In this document: positions 1 through 6,370 of the stretch, one piece after another
How positions within the stretch are numbered: the first letter of the stretch is position 1
How the letters are laid out: each line of letters starts with the position of its first letter
Source: an uncultured Alphaproteobacteria bacterium
GTDB taxonomy: Bacteria > Pseudomonadota > Alphaproteobacteria > Sneathiellales > Sneathiellaceae
Reading direction: 5' to 3'
NCBI GenBank assembly: GCA_937910835.1
Contig: CALEMG010000387.1
Coordinates: forward strand, 1-6,862
Length of the DNA stretch: 6,862 bases
Notes under the pieces: model-generated
The model's input: the letters and a program-made list of their open reading frames with translations, nothing else
Told to the model about the DNA's origin: nothing
Databases searched by the model: none
Program-made: the position numbers and the translations under genes

Positions 1-659
1 CCTATATCGTGCATGGTGCTTCCTTCGATGTTTAGGAAGGAGATATTGTTGCCCTGCGTGGTCGGTACGGCGCTGTAAAATCCTCCACTTTACGAGCGCT
101 TGCCCGTGTTGACAGCCAGTCATTGAATCGCGGCGAGATTTATCTCAATGGCGAGGCTATTCACTCTCTCAAGGCCTATCAGGCAGCACGGGCCGGAATC
201 CAGCTTGTGCCAGAAGACCGTCGTATCATCGGTGGACTGACGGTGGAAGAGAACCTGGAGCTCTCACAGGTGGCAGAACCAAGAGGGTGGGAAATTGAGC
301 GCATCTATGATCATTTTCCGCGGCTTGGCGAACGGCGAAACCAGGATGCCATAACTATGTCTGGCGGGGAGCAGCAAATGTTAGCAGTTGCAAGGGCGCT
401 CGCGCGGGATGTGAAATTGTTGTTCTTGGATGAACCCTATGAGGGCCTCGCGCCGGTTATTGTTCAGGAAATCGAGAAAATTCTGCTCGAAGTCAAAAAA
501 CTGGGCATTACCACGATTATTGTCGAACAGAATGCAGTTGCGGCATTGCAGCTTGCTGACAAGGCCTTGATCCTTGATATGGGGCAGATTGCATTTCGTG
601 GCACCGCACAGCAAGTGCTGGATGACCAGGAGTTGCGGCATGAATATCTTGCGATCTGA
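1..659 (+). pseudogene. Broken LivF-type ABC transporter ATP-binding subunit (5' end outside the window)
   Basis: One reading frame from position 3 to the TGA at 657-659 matches the LivF-type ATPase that powers branched-chain amino acid or related carboxylate ABC importers at the inner membrane. The frame starts with 'YIVHGASFDV', is cut by TAG at 33-35, and continues with 'EGDIVAL' and Walker A at 60-83. Walker A reads GRYGAVKS: the glycine before the catalytic lysine is valine, and the usual asparagine is tyrosine. The rest is well kept: 'LVPEDRRII' (Q-loop side), signature SGGEQQ (360-377), Walker B with DE at 429-434, 'DEPYEGLAP' D-loop, and the 'VEQN' switch region usual in LivF. After the TAG no ATG, and no start of any kind with a good ribosome binding site, precedes Walker A; the first usable codon is TTG at 123, already past it. 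An open frame of 178 codons from 123 would lack nucleotide binding. A true pseudogene is most likely; sequencing error is the alternative. Confidence 0.75.
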
Positions 660-692
660 GCGCGGGTAATTCAGAATCTTCTGACATTTAGG

Positions 693-721
693 TTGTATTT
701 AGATGGAGACGACCGCATAAA
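693..721 (+). promoter_or_regulatory. Weak candidate promoter for acs
   Basis: TTGTAT (693-698) and CATAAA (716-721) are separated by 17 nt and lie about 70 nt before the acs ATG, in the only sizeable non-coding gap before it. Each hexamer matches the sigma-70 consensus at only 3 to 4 of 6 positions, so acs may need an activator or may be read from upstream. This is inference from spacing and similarity only. Confidence 0.2.
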
Positions 722-735
722 TATCCTATCGGATA
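722..735. repeat. Short inverted repeat upstream of acs
   Basis: TATCC (722-726) and GGATA (731-735) form a perfect 5-bp dyad around a 4-nt spacer, 55 nt before the acs start codon. It could be an operator half-site pair or a small leader hairpin. At this size chance is a serious alternative. No run of T follows, so it does not look like a terminator for the upstream gene. Confidence 0.25.
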
Positions 736-790
736 CTGCCGCATTTTGGGCGTTGAAAAATCAGTATGTTGGGTGAAAGGACTTAGAAGG

Positions 791-2731
791 ATGTCAGCAA
801 AGGATCTATATCCCGTACCTCAGGAACTCGCGAAGACAGCTTGGGCTGATAAGACGAGTTATCAGGCGATGTACCGCGCATCGGTTGAAGATCCCGATGC
901 CTTCTGGGGAGAGCATGGAAAGCGGATTGACTGGATCAAGCCCTACACAAAAGTAAAAGATGTTTCTTACGCCAAAGATGATCTCCATATCAAATGGTTC
1001 TATGACGGAACATTGAACGTTAGCTACAACTGCCTCGACCGCCATCTGGAAAAGAGGGGCGACAGCCCGGCCATTATCTGGGAAGGGGACGATCCGAACG
1101 ACGACAAGACCCTGACCTATCGCGAGTTGCATTCCGAGGTATGTAAATTTGCGAATGTGCTGAAGGCGCAAGGTATCAAGAAAGGGGATCGCGTAACCCT
1201 CTATATGCCGATGATTGTCGAGGCGGCGGTTGCGATGTTGGCCTGCACACGCATTGGCGCGGTCCATTCTATTGTGTTTGGCGGATTCTCTCCGGATGCA
1301 CTGGCTGGGCGAATTCGGGACTGTAAATCAAATTGTGTAATTACTGCCGATGAAGGTGTTCGCGGTGGTCGGCCAATTCCCCTCAAAGCGAACACTGACG
1401 CAGCGCTGGCGGAGGGCCCGGACTGCACGACTTGCAGTGTCGTCAAGCGCACCGGCGCAGATGTTAACTGGGTTGAAGGCCGCGATGTTTGGTATCATGA
1501 GGGGATGGGCAAGGTTGACGCGGACTGCCCGCCAGAGGAAATGAACGCGGAAGATCCTCTGTTCATTCTGTACACGTCTGGCTCGACAGGCCAGCCGAAG
1601 GGTGTGCTGCATACCACTGGCGGCTACATTGTCTACGCGGCGATGACCCACCGCTATGTATTCGACTATCATGATGGCGATATTTACTGGTGTACGGCCG
1701 ATGTTGGCTGGGTAACGGGGCATAGCTACATCGTTTACGGGCCGCTTGCCAACGGTGCGACGACGTTGATGTTTGAGGGCGTGCCCAACTATCCAACGGT
1801 CTCGCGCTTTTGGGAAGTATGCGACAAGCATAAGGTCAATATCTTCTATACAGCCCCGACAGCGATCCGCGCACTGATGCGCGACGGCGATGAGCCGGTC
1901 AAGAAGACATCTCGCAAGTCGCTGCGACTTCTGGGATCGGTTGGGGAACCTATCAACCCTGAAGCTTGGCGCTGGTATAATGAAGTTGTTGGTGAGGAAC
2001 GCTGCCCGATCGTTGATACCTGGTGGCAGACGGAAACGGGTGGTATCTTGATCTCACCTCTGCCTGGCGCAACGGACCTCAAACCGGGGTCTGCGACGCT
2101 TCCGTTCTTCGGAGTAGAGCCGCTCATGGTCGACAATGACGGCGTTGTCTTGGAAGGTCCTTGCGAGGGCATGCTATGTATCAAGGACAGCTGGCCCGGC
2201 CAGATGCGGACAGTGTACGGCGATCATGAGCGTTTTGTTCAGACCTATTTCTCTCATTTCGATGGCCTTTATTTCACGGGTGACGGCGCGAGACGGGATG
2301 ACGACGGATATTATTGGATCACCGGACGTGTTGACGATGTGATCAACGTATCTGGCCACAGGATGGGAACCGCTGAGGTGGAAAGCGCCCTGGTGGCCCA
2401 CGAACTTGTGGCAGAAGCCGCGGTCGTGGGATATCCGCATGATATTAAGGGGCAGGGGATATATGCTTATGTTACCTTGACGGCGGGTATTGAGCCTTCG
2501 GAAGAATTGCGCGCCGAGTTGGTGAAATGGGTTCGTCATGAAATTGGTCCAATTGCTACACCGGATTTGATTCAGTGGGCACCCGGATTGCCGAAAACCC
2601 GTTCGGGCAAGATTATGCGGCGTATTTTGCGTAAAGTGGCTGAAAATGATTATGGCAGCCTCGGGGATACCTCGACATTGGCCGAGCCTGCGGTCGTTGA
2701 GGATCTGATCGAGAACAGGATGAATAAATAA
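791..2731 (+). CDS. acs: Acetyl-CoA synthetase (AMP-forming acetate:CoA ligase)
   Basis: This gene encodes a cytosolic enzyme that converts acetate, ATP and CoA to acetyl-CoA, AMP and pyrophosphate via acetyl-AMP. The chosen ATG gives 646 residues, close to the usual 645-652. It is preceded by GAAAGGA (775-781) nine nt upstream, and the product begins 'MSAKDLYPVP', as family members do. An in-frame TTG at 746 would add 15 residues unlike the family. Visible motifs are the phosphate-binding loop TSGSTGQPKG (262-271), 'TADVGWVTGHSYIVYGPL', WWQTETGG (411-418), the hinge and core GRVDDVINVSGHR (from residue 512), and C-terminal PKTRSGKIMRR with the lysine at 607. W412 lines up with the tryptophan that limits the substrate to acetate (W414 in Salmonella), and K607 with the catalytic lysine acetylated by Pat-type enzymes and restored by CobB (K609). 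Reversible acetylation is therefore likely, by family knowledge. The gene is intact and follows the broken ATPase gene by 131 nt. Propionyl-CoA synthetase is less likely given length and motifs. Confidence 0.96.
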   Translation: MSAKDLYPVPQELAKTAWADKTSYQAMYRASVEDPDAFWGEHGKRIDWIKPYTKVKDVSYAKDDLHIKWFYDGTLNVSYNCLDRHLEKRGDSPAIIWEGDDPNDDKTLTYRELHSEVCKFANVLKAQGIKKGDRVTLYMPMIVEAAVAMLACTRIGAVHSIVFGGFSPDALAGRIRDCKSNCVITADEGVRGGRPIPLKANTDAALAEGPDCTTCSVVKRTGADVNWVEGRDVWYHEGMGKVDADCPPEEMNAEDPLFILYTSGSTGQPKGVLHTTGGYIVYAAMTHRYVFDYHDGDIYWCTADVGWVTGHSYIVYGPLANGATTLMFEGVPNYPTVSRFWEVCDKHKVNIFYTAPTAIRALMRDGDEPVKKTSRKSLRLLGSVGEPINPEAWRWYNEVVGEERCPIVDTWWQTETGGILISPLPGATDLKPGSATLPFFGVEPLMVDNDGVVLEGPCEGMLCIKDSWPGQMRTVYGDHERFVQTYFSHFDGLYFTGDGARRDDDGYYWITGRVDDVINVSGHRMGTAEVESALVAHELVAEAAVVGYPHDIKGQGIYAYVTLTAGIEPSEELRAELVKWVRHEIGPIATPDLIQWAPGLPKTRSGKIMRRILRKVAENDYGSLGDTSTLAEPAVVEDLIENRMNK

Positions 2732-2745
2732 GGCCATGCCTATCC

Positions 2746-2816
2746 GCAGGTTCCTGCAAGATTGACCAATGACAATATCCTAAAAAATGGAGTATTATCG
2801 ATTGGCAGGAACCGGA
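2746..2816. repeat. Paired dyad sites / long imperfect inverted repeat between acs and the regulator operon
   Basis: GGTTCCTGC (2749-2757) and GCAGGAACC (2805-2813) are perfect 9-bp inverted copies. The left copy sits in a perfect 12-bp dyad, GCAGGTTCCTGC (2746-2757). The right copy reads GCAGGAACCGGA (2805-2816), which matches the same dyad's complement at 9 of 12 positions. Between them CAAT/ATTG (2767-2770/2801-2804), AATA/TATT (2774-2777/2793-2796) and TCC/GGA (2778-2780/2789-2791) can nest into one imperfect stem-loop with an A-rich loop. There is no T run after it, so an intrinsic terminator is unlikely. A two-site operator around the promoter or a folded element are the main readings. 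Confidence 0.5.
2769..2798 (+). promoter_or_regulatory. Candidate sigma-70-type promoter for the response regulator/kinase operon
   Basis: ATGACA (2769-2774) matches the -35 consensus at 5 of 6 positions and TATTAT (2793-2798) matches the -10 consensus at 5 of 6, with an 18-nt spacer. Transcription would start near 2805, about 110 nt before the response regulator ATG. The hexamers lie between the two copies of the GCAGG dyad sequence, the left one ending about 12 nt before the -35 box and the right one at the expected start point, as expected for operators. This is inferred from sequence similarity. Confidence 0.45.
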
Positions 2817-2912
2817 GAATGCGGGCGCCGATATAAAAGAGCTTCATCAGAAGCCGGATAATGTCGCGAGCCTTCGTAAATTCTCGGGAATATCGAGGGA
2901 GCATACGGCAAC

Positions 2913-3305
2913 ATGACGCATACAGTGCTTGTGGTGGAGGACGAGCCGAATATAGTTTTGTCCTTACAATTTATTCTAAGGCAAGCCGGTTTCACTGTTC
3001 GGGTGGCGCGTGACGGGGATCAGGCACTGCGGGCCATAGAGGATTATGTGCCCGATCTGGTGATACTGGACATTATGTTGCCCAAACAGGATGGCTTCTC
3101 GGTTTGTGAAGCCATCCGTGCCAACCCTGCCTGTGCAAATGTAAAAATCATCATGCTGTCCGCGAAAAGTCGGGAAGCGGATAAAGAAAGGGCGGTTGCG
3201 CTTGGCGCGGATGAATTCGTTACAAAGCCCTTTTCCACCCGCGCGTTGGGTAAAATGGCGAAAGAAATTGTTGCCCCGGCGAATTCGTCATTGCACGCGA
3301 AGTGA
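2913..3305 (+). CDS. Receiver-only response regulator (CheY-like)
   Basis: This is a 130-residue cytosolic phospho-acceptor protein consisting of one receiver domain. The acidic pocket is E9-D10 in 'VVEDEP', the phospho-acceptor is D53 in 'VILDIMLPKQDG', the switch serine is S83 in 'IIMLSAK', and the conserved lysine is K105 in 'FVTKPFS', so every residue needed for phosphorylation is present. Only about 18 residues follow the receiver's lysine loop, so there is no DNA-binding, GGDEF or other output domain. GAGGGAG at 2895-2901 is the likely ribosome binding site. Its position just before a histidine kinase gene, 40 nt ahead of a small membrane protein gene, suggests it is the partner of that kinase. 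Kinase partners such as CbrB and CrbR are larger DNA-binding regulators, so this one would act by protein-protein contact or as a relay or sink. Confidence 0.93.
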   Translation: MTHTVLVVEDEPNIVLSLQFILRQAGFTVRVARDGDQALRAIEDYVPDLVILDIMLPKQDGFSVCEAIRANPACANVKIIMLSAKSREADKERAVALGADEFVTKPFSTRALGKMAKEIVAPANSSLHAK

Positions 3306-3345
3306 GCGTAAAAGCGGAAATAAGCCATGAGATGGGTGTAGTCGG

Positions 3346-3615
3346 ATGATACGAACAGGACGGAAAAAGGAATGGGCAGTTCTTCTGTTTGTTGCCTGTT
3401 TCGTCGCCCTTATGCCGCCCGTAATCGCTCTGTTTGATATTCCACTTCGTGTGTTCGGCATTCCTCTTAGCTTTCTATTCTTATTTGGGGTGTGGGCCTT
3501 TGCTATCGCCATGACTGCGTTGGGCGCAAGGCGGGGTTCAGAGAAGGCCATTGGGCCGCCCGAGGCCGAACGGGGAGGGGCAGGCAGGGCTGAACCCTCC
3601 CGAGGAAGGCAGTAA
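3346..3615 (+). CDS. Small two-helix membrane protein upstream of the transporter-kinase
   Basis: This encodes an 89-residue protein with two clear hydrophobic segments, about residues 10-30 ('WAVLLFVACFVALMPPVIAL') and 37-61 ('FGIPLSFLFLFGVWAFAIA'), and a polar Arg/Gly-rich tail. The 'FGIPL' turn and 'FLFGVWA' helix resemble the small proteins (DUF3311 or DUF4212-like) encoded next to sodium:solute symporters, and its place is like that of CbrX ahead of CbrA in Pseudomonas; this assignment rests on memory of family patterns. ATG at 3346 is the only standard start, since an in-frame TGA lies at 3328-3330, but no strong ribosome binding site precedes it. The stop TAA (3613-3615) shares its last A with the ATG of the next gene, which suggests translational coupling. 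A role as an accessory or assembly subunit of the transporter-kinase is inference. Confidence 0.8.
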   Translation: MIRTGRKKEWAVLLFVACFVALMPPVIALFDIPLRVFGIPLSFLFLFGVWAFAIAMTALGARRGSEKAIGPPEAERGGAGRAEPSRGRQ

Positions 3616-3617
3616 TG
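3602..3617 (+). promoter_or_regulatory. Ribosome binding site and TAATG stop-start overlap before the transporter-kinase gene
   Basis: GAGGAAGG (3602-3609) lies 5 nt before the ATG at 3615, inside the end of the small membrane protein gene. The TAATG overlap fixes the start of the kinase gene and implies that the two proteins are made in a coupled way. Confidence 0.75.
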
Positions 3618-4265
3618 TCTGGCGGATTGGTACTGGCTGTTTCCATTCTGTATCTGGGCCTCCTGTTTGCCATTGCCCAGTTTGTCGATCTGCAATCCGC
3701 CAAGGGTCGTCAACTCACTAGAAATCCGTTTATCTATACTTTGTCAATTGGCGTTTTCTGCACCTCCTGGACCTTCTATGGGAGTGTCGGGCTGGCCGCT
3801 ACGCAAGGGCTTGACTTCCTGCCGATATATCTTGGTCCGACACTGGTTTTTATCCTCTGGTCCATCGTCTGGGTAAAGATTGTCCGGATATGTAAAGTGC
3901 ATCGAATTACATCGATCGCCGACTTTATCGCTTCGCGCTACGGCAAGCAGGCGAGATTGGGCGGGCTCGTCACGATTATCGCGGTGGTTGGCACGATGCC
4001 CTATATCTCGTTGCAGCTCAAATCCATCGCAACCAGCTTTCGAATTCTTGTAAGTTCATCGGAAACGGCTTTGCTGCATGCGCCAAATGAACCTATCTTC
4101 TTCATTGATACGACTTTGATTGTGGCCATTGCACTTGCCCTTTTCGCAATCCTTTTCGGAACCCGCCATATAGACGCGAGCGAGCATCATGAGGGGCTGT
4201 TAGCAGCAATCGCGTTTGAGTCAGTAGAGAAGCTGGTTACCTTCCTCGCCGTAGGGTTTTTGTGA
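3615..4265 (+). CDS. SSF-STAC histidine kinase, N-terminal fragment (first half of the symporter domain)
   Basis: These 216 codons encode the first part of a sodium:solute symporter (SSF) domain as found in CbrA/CrbS/MxtR-type kinases. About six membrane segments are visible, near residues 5-25, 39-61, 68-90, 116-138, 162-183 and 195-216. The motifs 'SIGVFCTSWTFYGSVGLA' and 'SIADFIASRYGKQARLGG' are typical of this kinase-linked group. The frame ends in TGA at 4263-4265, in the middle of a membrane helix. The helix continues without a gap in the -1 frame as 'FVTFGLYNGFADLF' (TTT at 4259-4261, then GTG at 4262), as in unbroken relatives that read roughly 'AVGLFVTFGL'. This fragment alone cannot be a full transporter. 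Adding one T to the T5 run at 4257-4261 would join both parts into a protein of about 916 residues. It is coupled to the preceding small gene by TAATG. Confidence 0.85.
   Translation: MSGGLVLAVSILYLGLLFAIAQFVDLQSAKGRQLTRNPFIYTLSIGVFCTSWTFYGSVGLAATQGLDFLPIYLGPTLVFILWSIVWVKIVRICKVHRITSIADFIASRYGKQARLGGLVTIIAVVGTMPYISLQLKSIATSFRILVSSSETALLHAPNEPIFFIDTTLIVAIALALFAILFGTRHIDASEHHEGLLAAIAFESVEKLVTFLAVGFL
4257..4265 (+). other. Frame break at a T5 run with a GTGA stop-start overlap
   Basis: The first frame reads GGG TTT TTG TGA, while homology continues one base back as TTT GTG ACA. GTG (4262-4264) overlaps TGA (4263-4265), and a weak TAGGG (4252-4256) stands 5 nt before the GTG. A one-base deletion or a base-calling error in the T run, -1 slippage on the T-rich codons, or coupled re-initiation at GTG are all possible. 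The run is short for polymerase slippage, and no strong downstream hairpin was seen by eye. Confidence 0.8.
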
Positions 4266-6364
4266 CATTCGGGCTCTATAATGGGTTTGCTGACCTTTTT
4301 TCAACCGCCGCAGACAGAGGGGTGGATACGCTCTTCACTGTTTCCGCCGATAATGATTACCGTGTTTGGATGACGATGACCATGCTCTCCATGGCAGCCA
4401 TTATCTGTTTGCCGAGACAGTTTTATATGACGGCTGTCGAAAATCCCGATGAATCTTTCCTCCGCAAGGCGACATGGCTGTTTCCACTCTATCTTCTAGT
4501 GATCAATATATTCGTGTTACCGATTGCGCTCGCAGGCCGTCTGTCTTTTGAGGGTGCCTCCTACGAAGCGGATAAGTTCAAGCTTACTGTGCCGCAGTTT
4601 CATGACCAGGCGTTCCTCGCGTTGATTGCTTTTATCGGAGGATTATCGGCGGCGACGTCAATGGTGATCGTCGCCTCGATTGCGCTGGCGACGATGGTCT
4701 GTAATGACCTTATCATGCCGCTCCTGCTCCGCTGGCGCGGTCTTAATATCAACAAGAATGACGATCTGACGGGACTTCTTCTCACGATCCGACGGGTGAG
4801 TATTCTTCTGATCCTGATCCTTGGTTATGTCTATTACCTTATTGCGAGCGAGTCTTACTCACTCGTGACCATTGGGCTCGTCTCATTTGCCGCGGCGGCG
4901 CAATTCGCACCGCCCATCATCGGGGGTATTTTCTGGAAAGGGGCGTCGTATCGGGGAGCCATGACGGGCTTGGCGCGCGGTTTTGTCGTCTGGCTCTATA
5001 CGCTTCTCCTCCCGTCATTCGCACAGTCGGGATGGCTGCCGATAAGTTTCATTGAGCAAGGGCCGTATGGCCTTACGCTACTGAAACCATATGCACTGTT
5101 CGGTATGGAGGGTTTTGATCGCCTGACCCATGCCCTATTCTGGAGCATGCTGGCTAATATCGGTGCCTACTGTATTGTCTCGCTGCTATCGCATCAGACC
5201 GCCATTGAGCGCATCCAGGGAACATTATTTGTCGATGTTTTCGGGCATACGGATGATGATCGTGACAGTCGGTACTGGCGCGGCTCCGCGACGGTTGCCG
5301 ATTTGCAGCAACTTGTGGGTCGGTTTGTCGGTGTACAGAGAGCGGCGCAGGCATTCGCGGACTTCGCGGCTGAACGAGACATTAATTTACGCAAAATCCA
5401 ATCAGCGGACGCGGCCTTGCTCGACTTTGCCGAGAAGATGCTGGCGGGGGCGATTGGCTCCGCAACGGCGCGTGTGATGGTGGGCTCCGTGGTGAAGGGG
5501 GAGATTGTCGGCCTCGATGAGGTGTATCGAATTTTGGATGAGACCAGTCAGGTCATTGAATACAGCCATCGGCTGGAGCAAAAATCAGCTGAGTTGGAGC
5601 AGGCAACGGCGCTGCTTCGCAATGCCAATGAACGACTGAAGGAGCTGGATTCTCTGAAGGATCACTTTCTGTCCATGGTTAGTCACGAACTTCGGACGCC
5701 TTTGACATCGCTTCGTGCATTTGGTGAGATTCTGATTGACAATCCCGAGGTATCACCCGAGGAGCGGGAGCGCTTCCTGAATGTCATCATCAAGGAAAGT
5801 TCTCGCCTGACACGACTCATCGATCAACTCCTTGATCTAGCCCGTATGGAAGCAGGGCAGATGGACTGGTCATTGGATACGGTAGACATTGCGGCCACAA
5901 TACGCGAGGCGATGGCGACGCTTGCTGGTCTAATCAAGGAGAATGAGGTTGAGGTGGAGGTGCGAATTCCTGAAAATCTGCCGATGGTGCGGGCGGACCG
6001 GGACCAACTCATTCAGGTGGTTATCAATCTGGTGTCAAATGCCATCAAGTTCTGCGACAAGGAAAAGGGGCATATTGATCTCACGGTTTCTGTCAGGGAT
6101 GACATGCTGGAAGTCAGCGTTGCGGACAATGGCAAAGGGATTCCCGTTGATATGATGGAGCGGATTTTTGAAAAGTTTCATCAGTCGATTGGTCGTGATG
6201 AAGACAAACCGCAAGGGTCAGGTCTCGGACTAGCTATCTGTCGCGAGATTGTATCCTTTCTCGGTGGTCACATCTGGGTCGCGAATAAGGAGCAAAGCGG
6301 AGCGATCTTCGCCTTTACCGTCCCTCGCGCGGATCGGCAGGATGTCAGGCTCTCTGCCGAATAG
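4262..6364 (+). CDS. SSF-STAC histidine kinase, C-terminal part (rest of symporter, STAC, HisKA, HATPase)
   Basis: These 700 codons hold the rest of an SSF-type membrane domain (about 1-325, with the family-typical 'SFAAAAQFAPPIIGGIFWKG' near 208-226). A STAC-type linker follows (about 343-425, 'DLQQLVGRFVGVQRAAQAF'), then a likely coiled coil (about 430-465) and the kinase core. The H-box SHELRTPL has phospho-accepting H475; the N-box has N589 and N593; the G1 box is DNGKG at 622-626, then 'IFEKFH', and the G2 box is GSGLGL at 652-657, so the kinase looks active. In the CbrA/CrbS/MxtR family the transporter part senses or imports a substrate and the kinase passes phosphate to a partner regulator. 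No PAS domain lies between STAC and HisKA, unlike CbrA and CrbS. The receiver at 2913-3305 is the obvious partner, and acs next door suggests acetate or a related acid as the signal (inference). GTG 4262 is only a formal start; the natural protein probably begins at 3615. Confidence 0.9.
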   Translation: MTFGLYNGFADLFSTAADRGVDTLFTVSADNDYRVWMTMTMLSMAAIICLPRQFYMTAVENPDESFLRKATWLFPLYLLVINIFVLPIALAGRLSFEGASYEADKFKLTVPQFHDQAFLALIAFIGGLSAATSMVIVASIALATMVCNDLIMPLLLRWRGLNINKNDDLTGLLLTIRRVSILLILILGYVYYLIASESYSLVTIGLVSFAAAAQFAPPIIGGIFWKGASYRGAMTGLARGFVVWLYTLLLPSFAQSGWLPISFIEQGPYGLTLLKPYALFGMEGFDRLTHALFWSMLANIGAYCIVSLLSHQTAIERIQGTLFVDVFGHTDDDRDSRYWRGSATVADLQQLVGRFVGVQRAAQAFADFAAERDINLRKIQSADAALLDFAEKMLAGAIGSATARVMVGSVVKGEIVGLDEVYRILDETSQVIEYSHRLEQKSAELEQATALLRNANERLKELDSLKDHFLSMVSHELRTPLTSLRAFGEILIDNPEVSPEERERFLNVIIKESSRLTRLIDQLLDLARMEAGQMDWSLDTVDIAATIREAMATLAGLIKENEVEVEVRIPENLPMVRADRDQLIQVVINLVSNAIKFCDKEKGHIDLTVSVRDDMLEVSVADNGKGIPVDMMERIFEKFHQSIGRDEDKPQGSGLGLAICREIVSFLGGHIWVANKEQSGAIFAFTVPRADRQDVRLSAE

Positions 6365-6370
6365 ACGATA

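Noticed and set aside
34..56. AGGAAGGAG right after the in-frame TAG as a new ribosome binding site
   Set aside because: The only in-frame codon at usable distance is CTG at 54. The nearby TTG codons are in another frame that soon hits a stop. It is probably the normal coding sequence for an acidic-glycine stretch.
1328..1831. 167-codon minus-strand open frame inside acs
   Set aside because: It is antisense to the core motifs of acetyl-CoA synthetase, with no ribosome binding site or recognisable domain.
2174..2737. 187-codon open frame on the minus strand
   Set aside because: It lies fully antisense to the conserved acs coding sequence and its translation shows no family features; it is a shadow frame.
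2732..2740. GGC-CAT-GCC directly after the acs stop as a terminator
   Set aside because: The stem is only 3 bp and no T run follows.
3327..3341. Mini-frame ATG AGA TGG GTG TAG just before the small membrane protein gene
   Set aside because: Four codons are expected by chance, and no clear ribosome binding site precedes it. It could in principle aid re-initiation at 3346, but nothing else supports that.
5943..5963. GAGGTN-like short tandem repeat in the kinase gene
   Set aside because: It encodes a normal Glu-Val strand of the HATPase region; there are too few units to be a real repeat locus.
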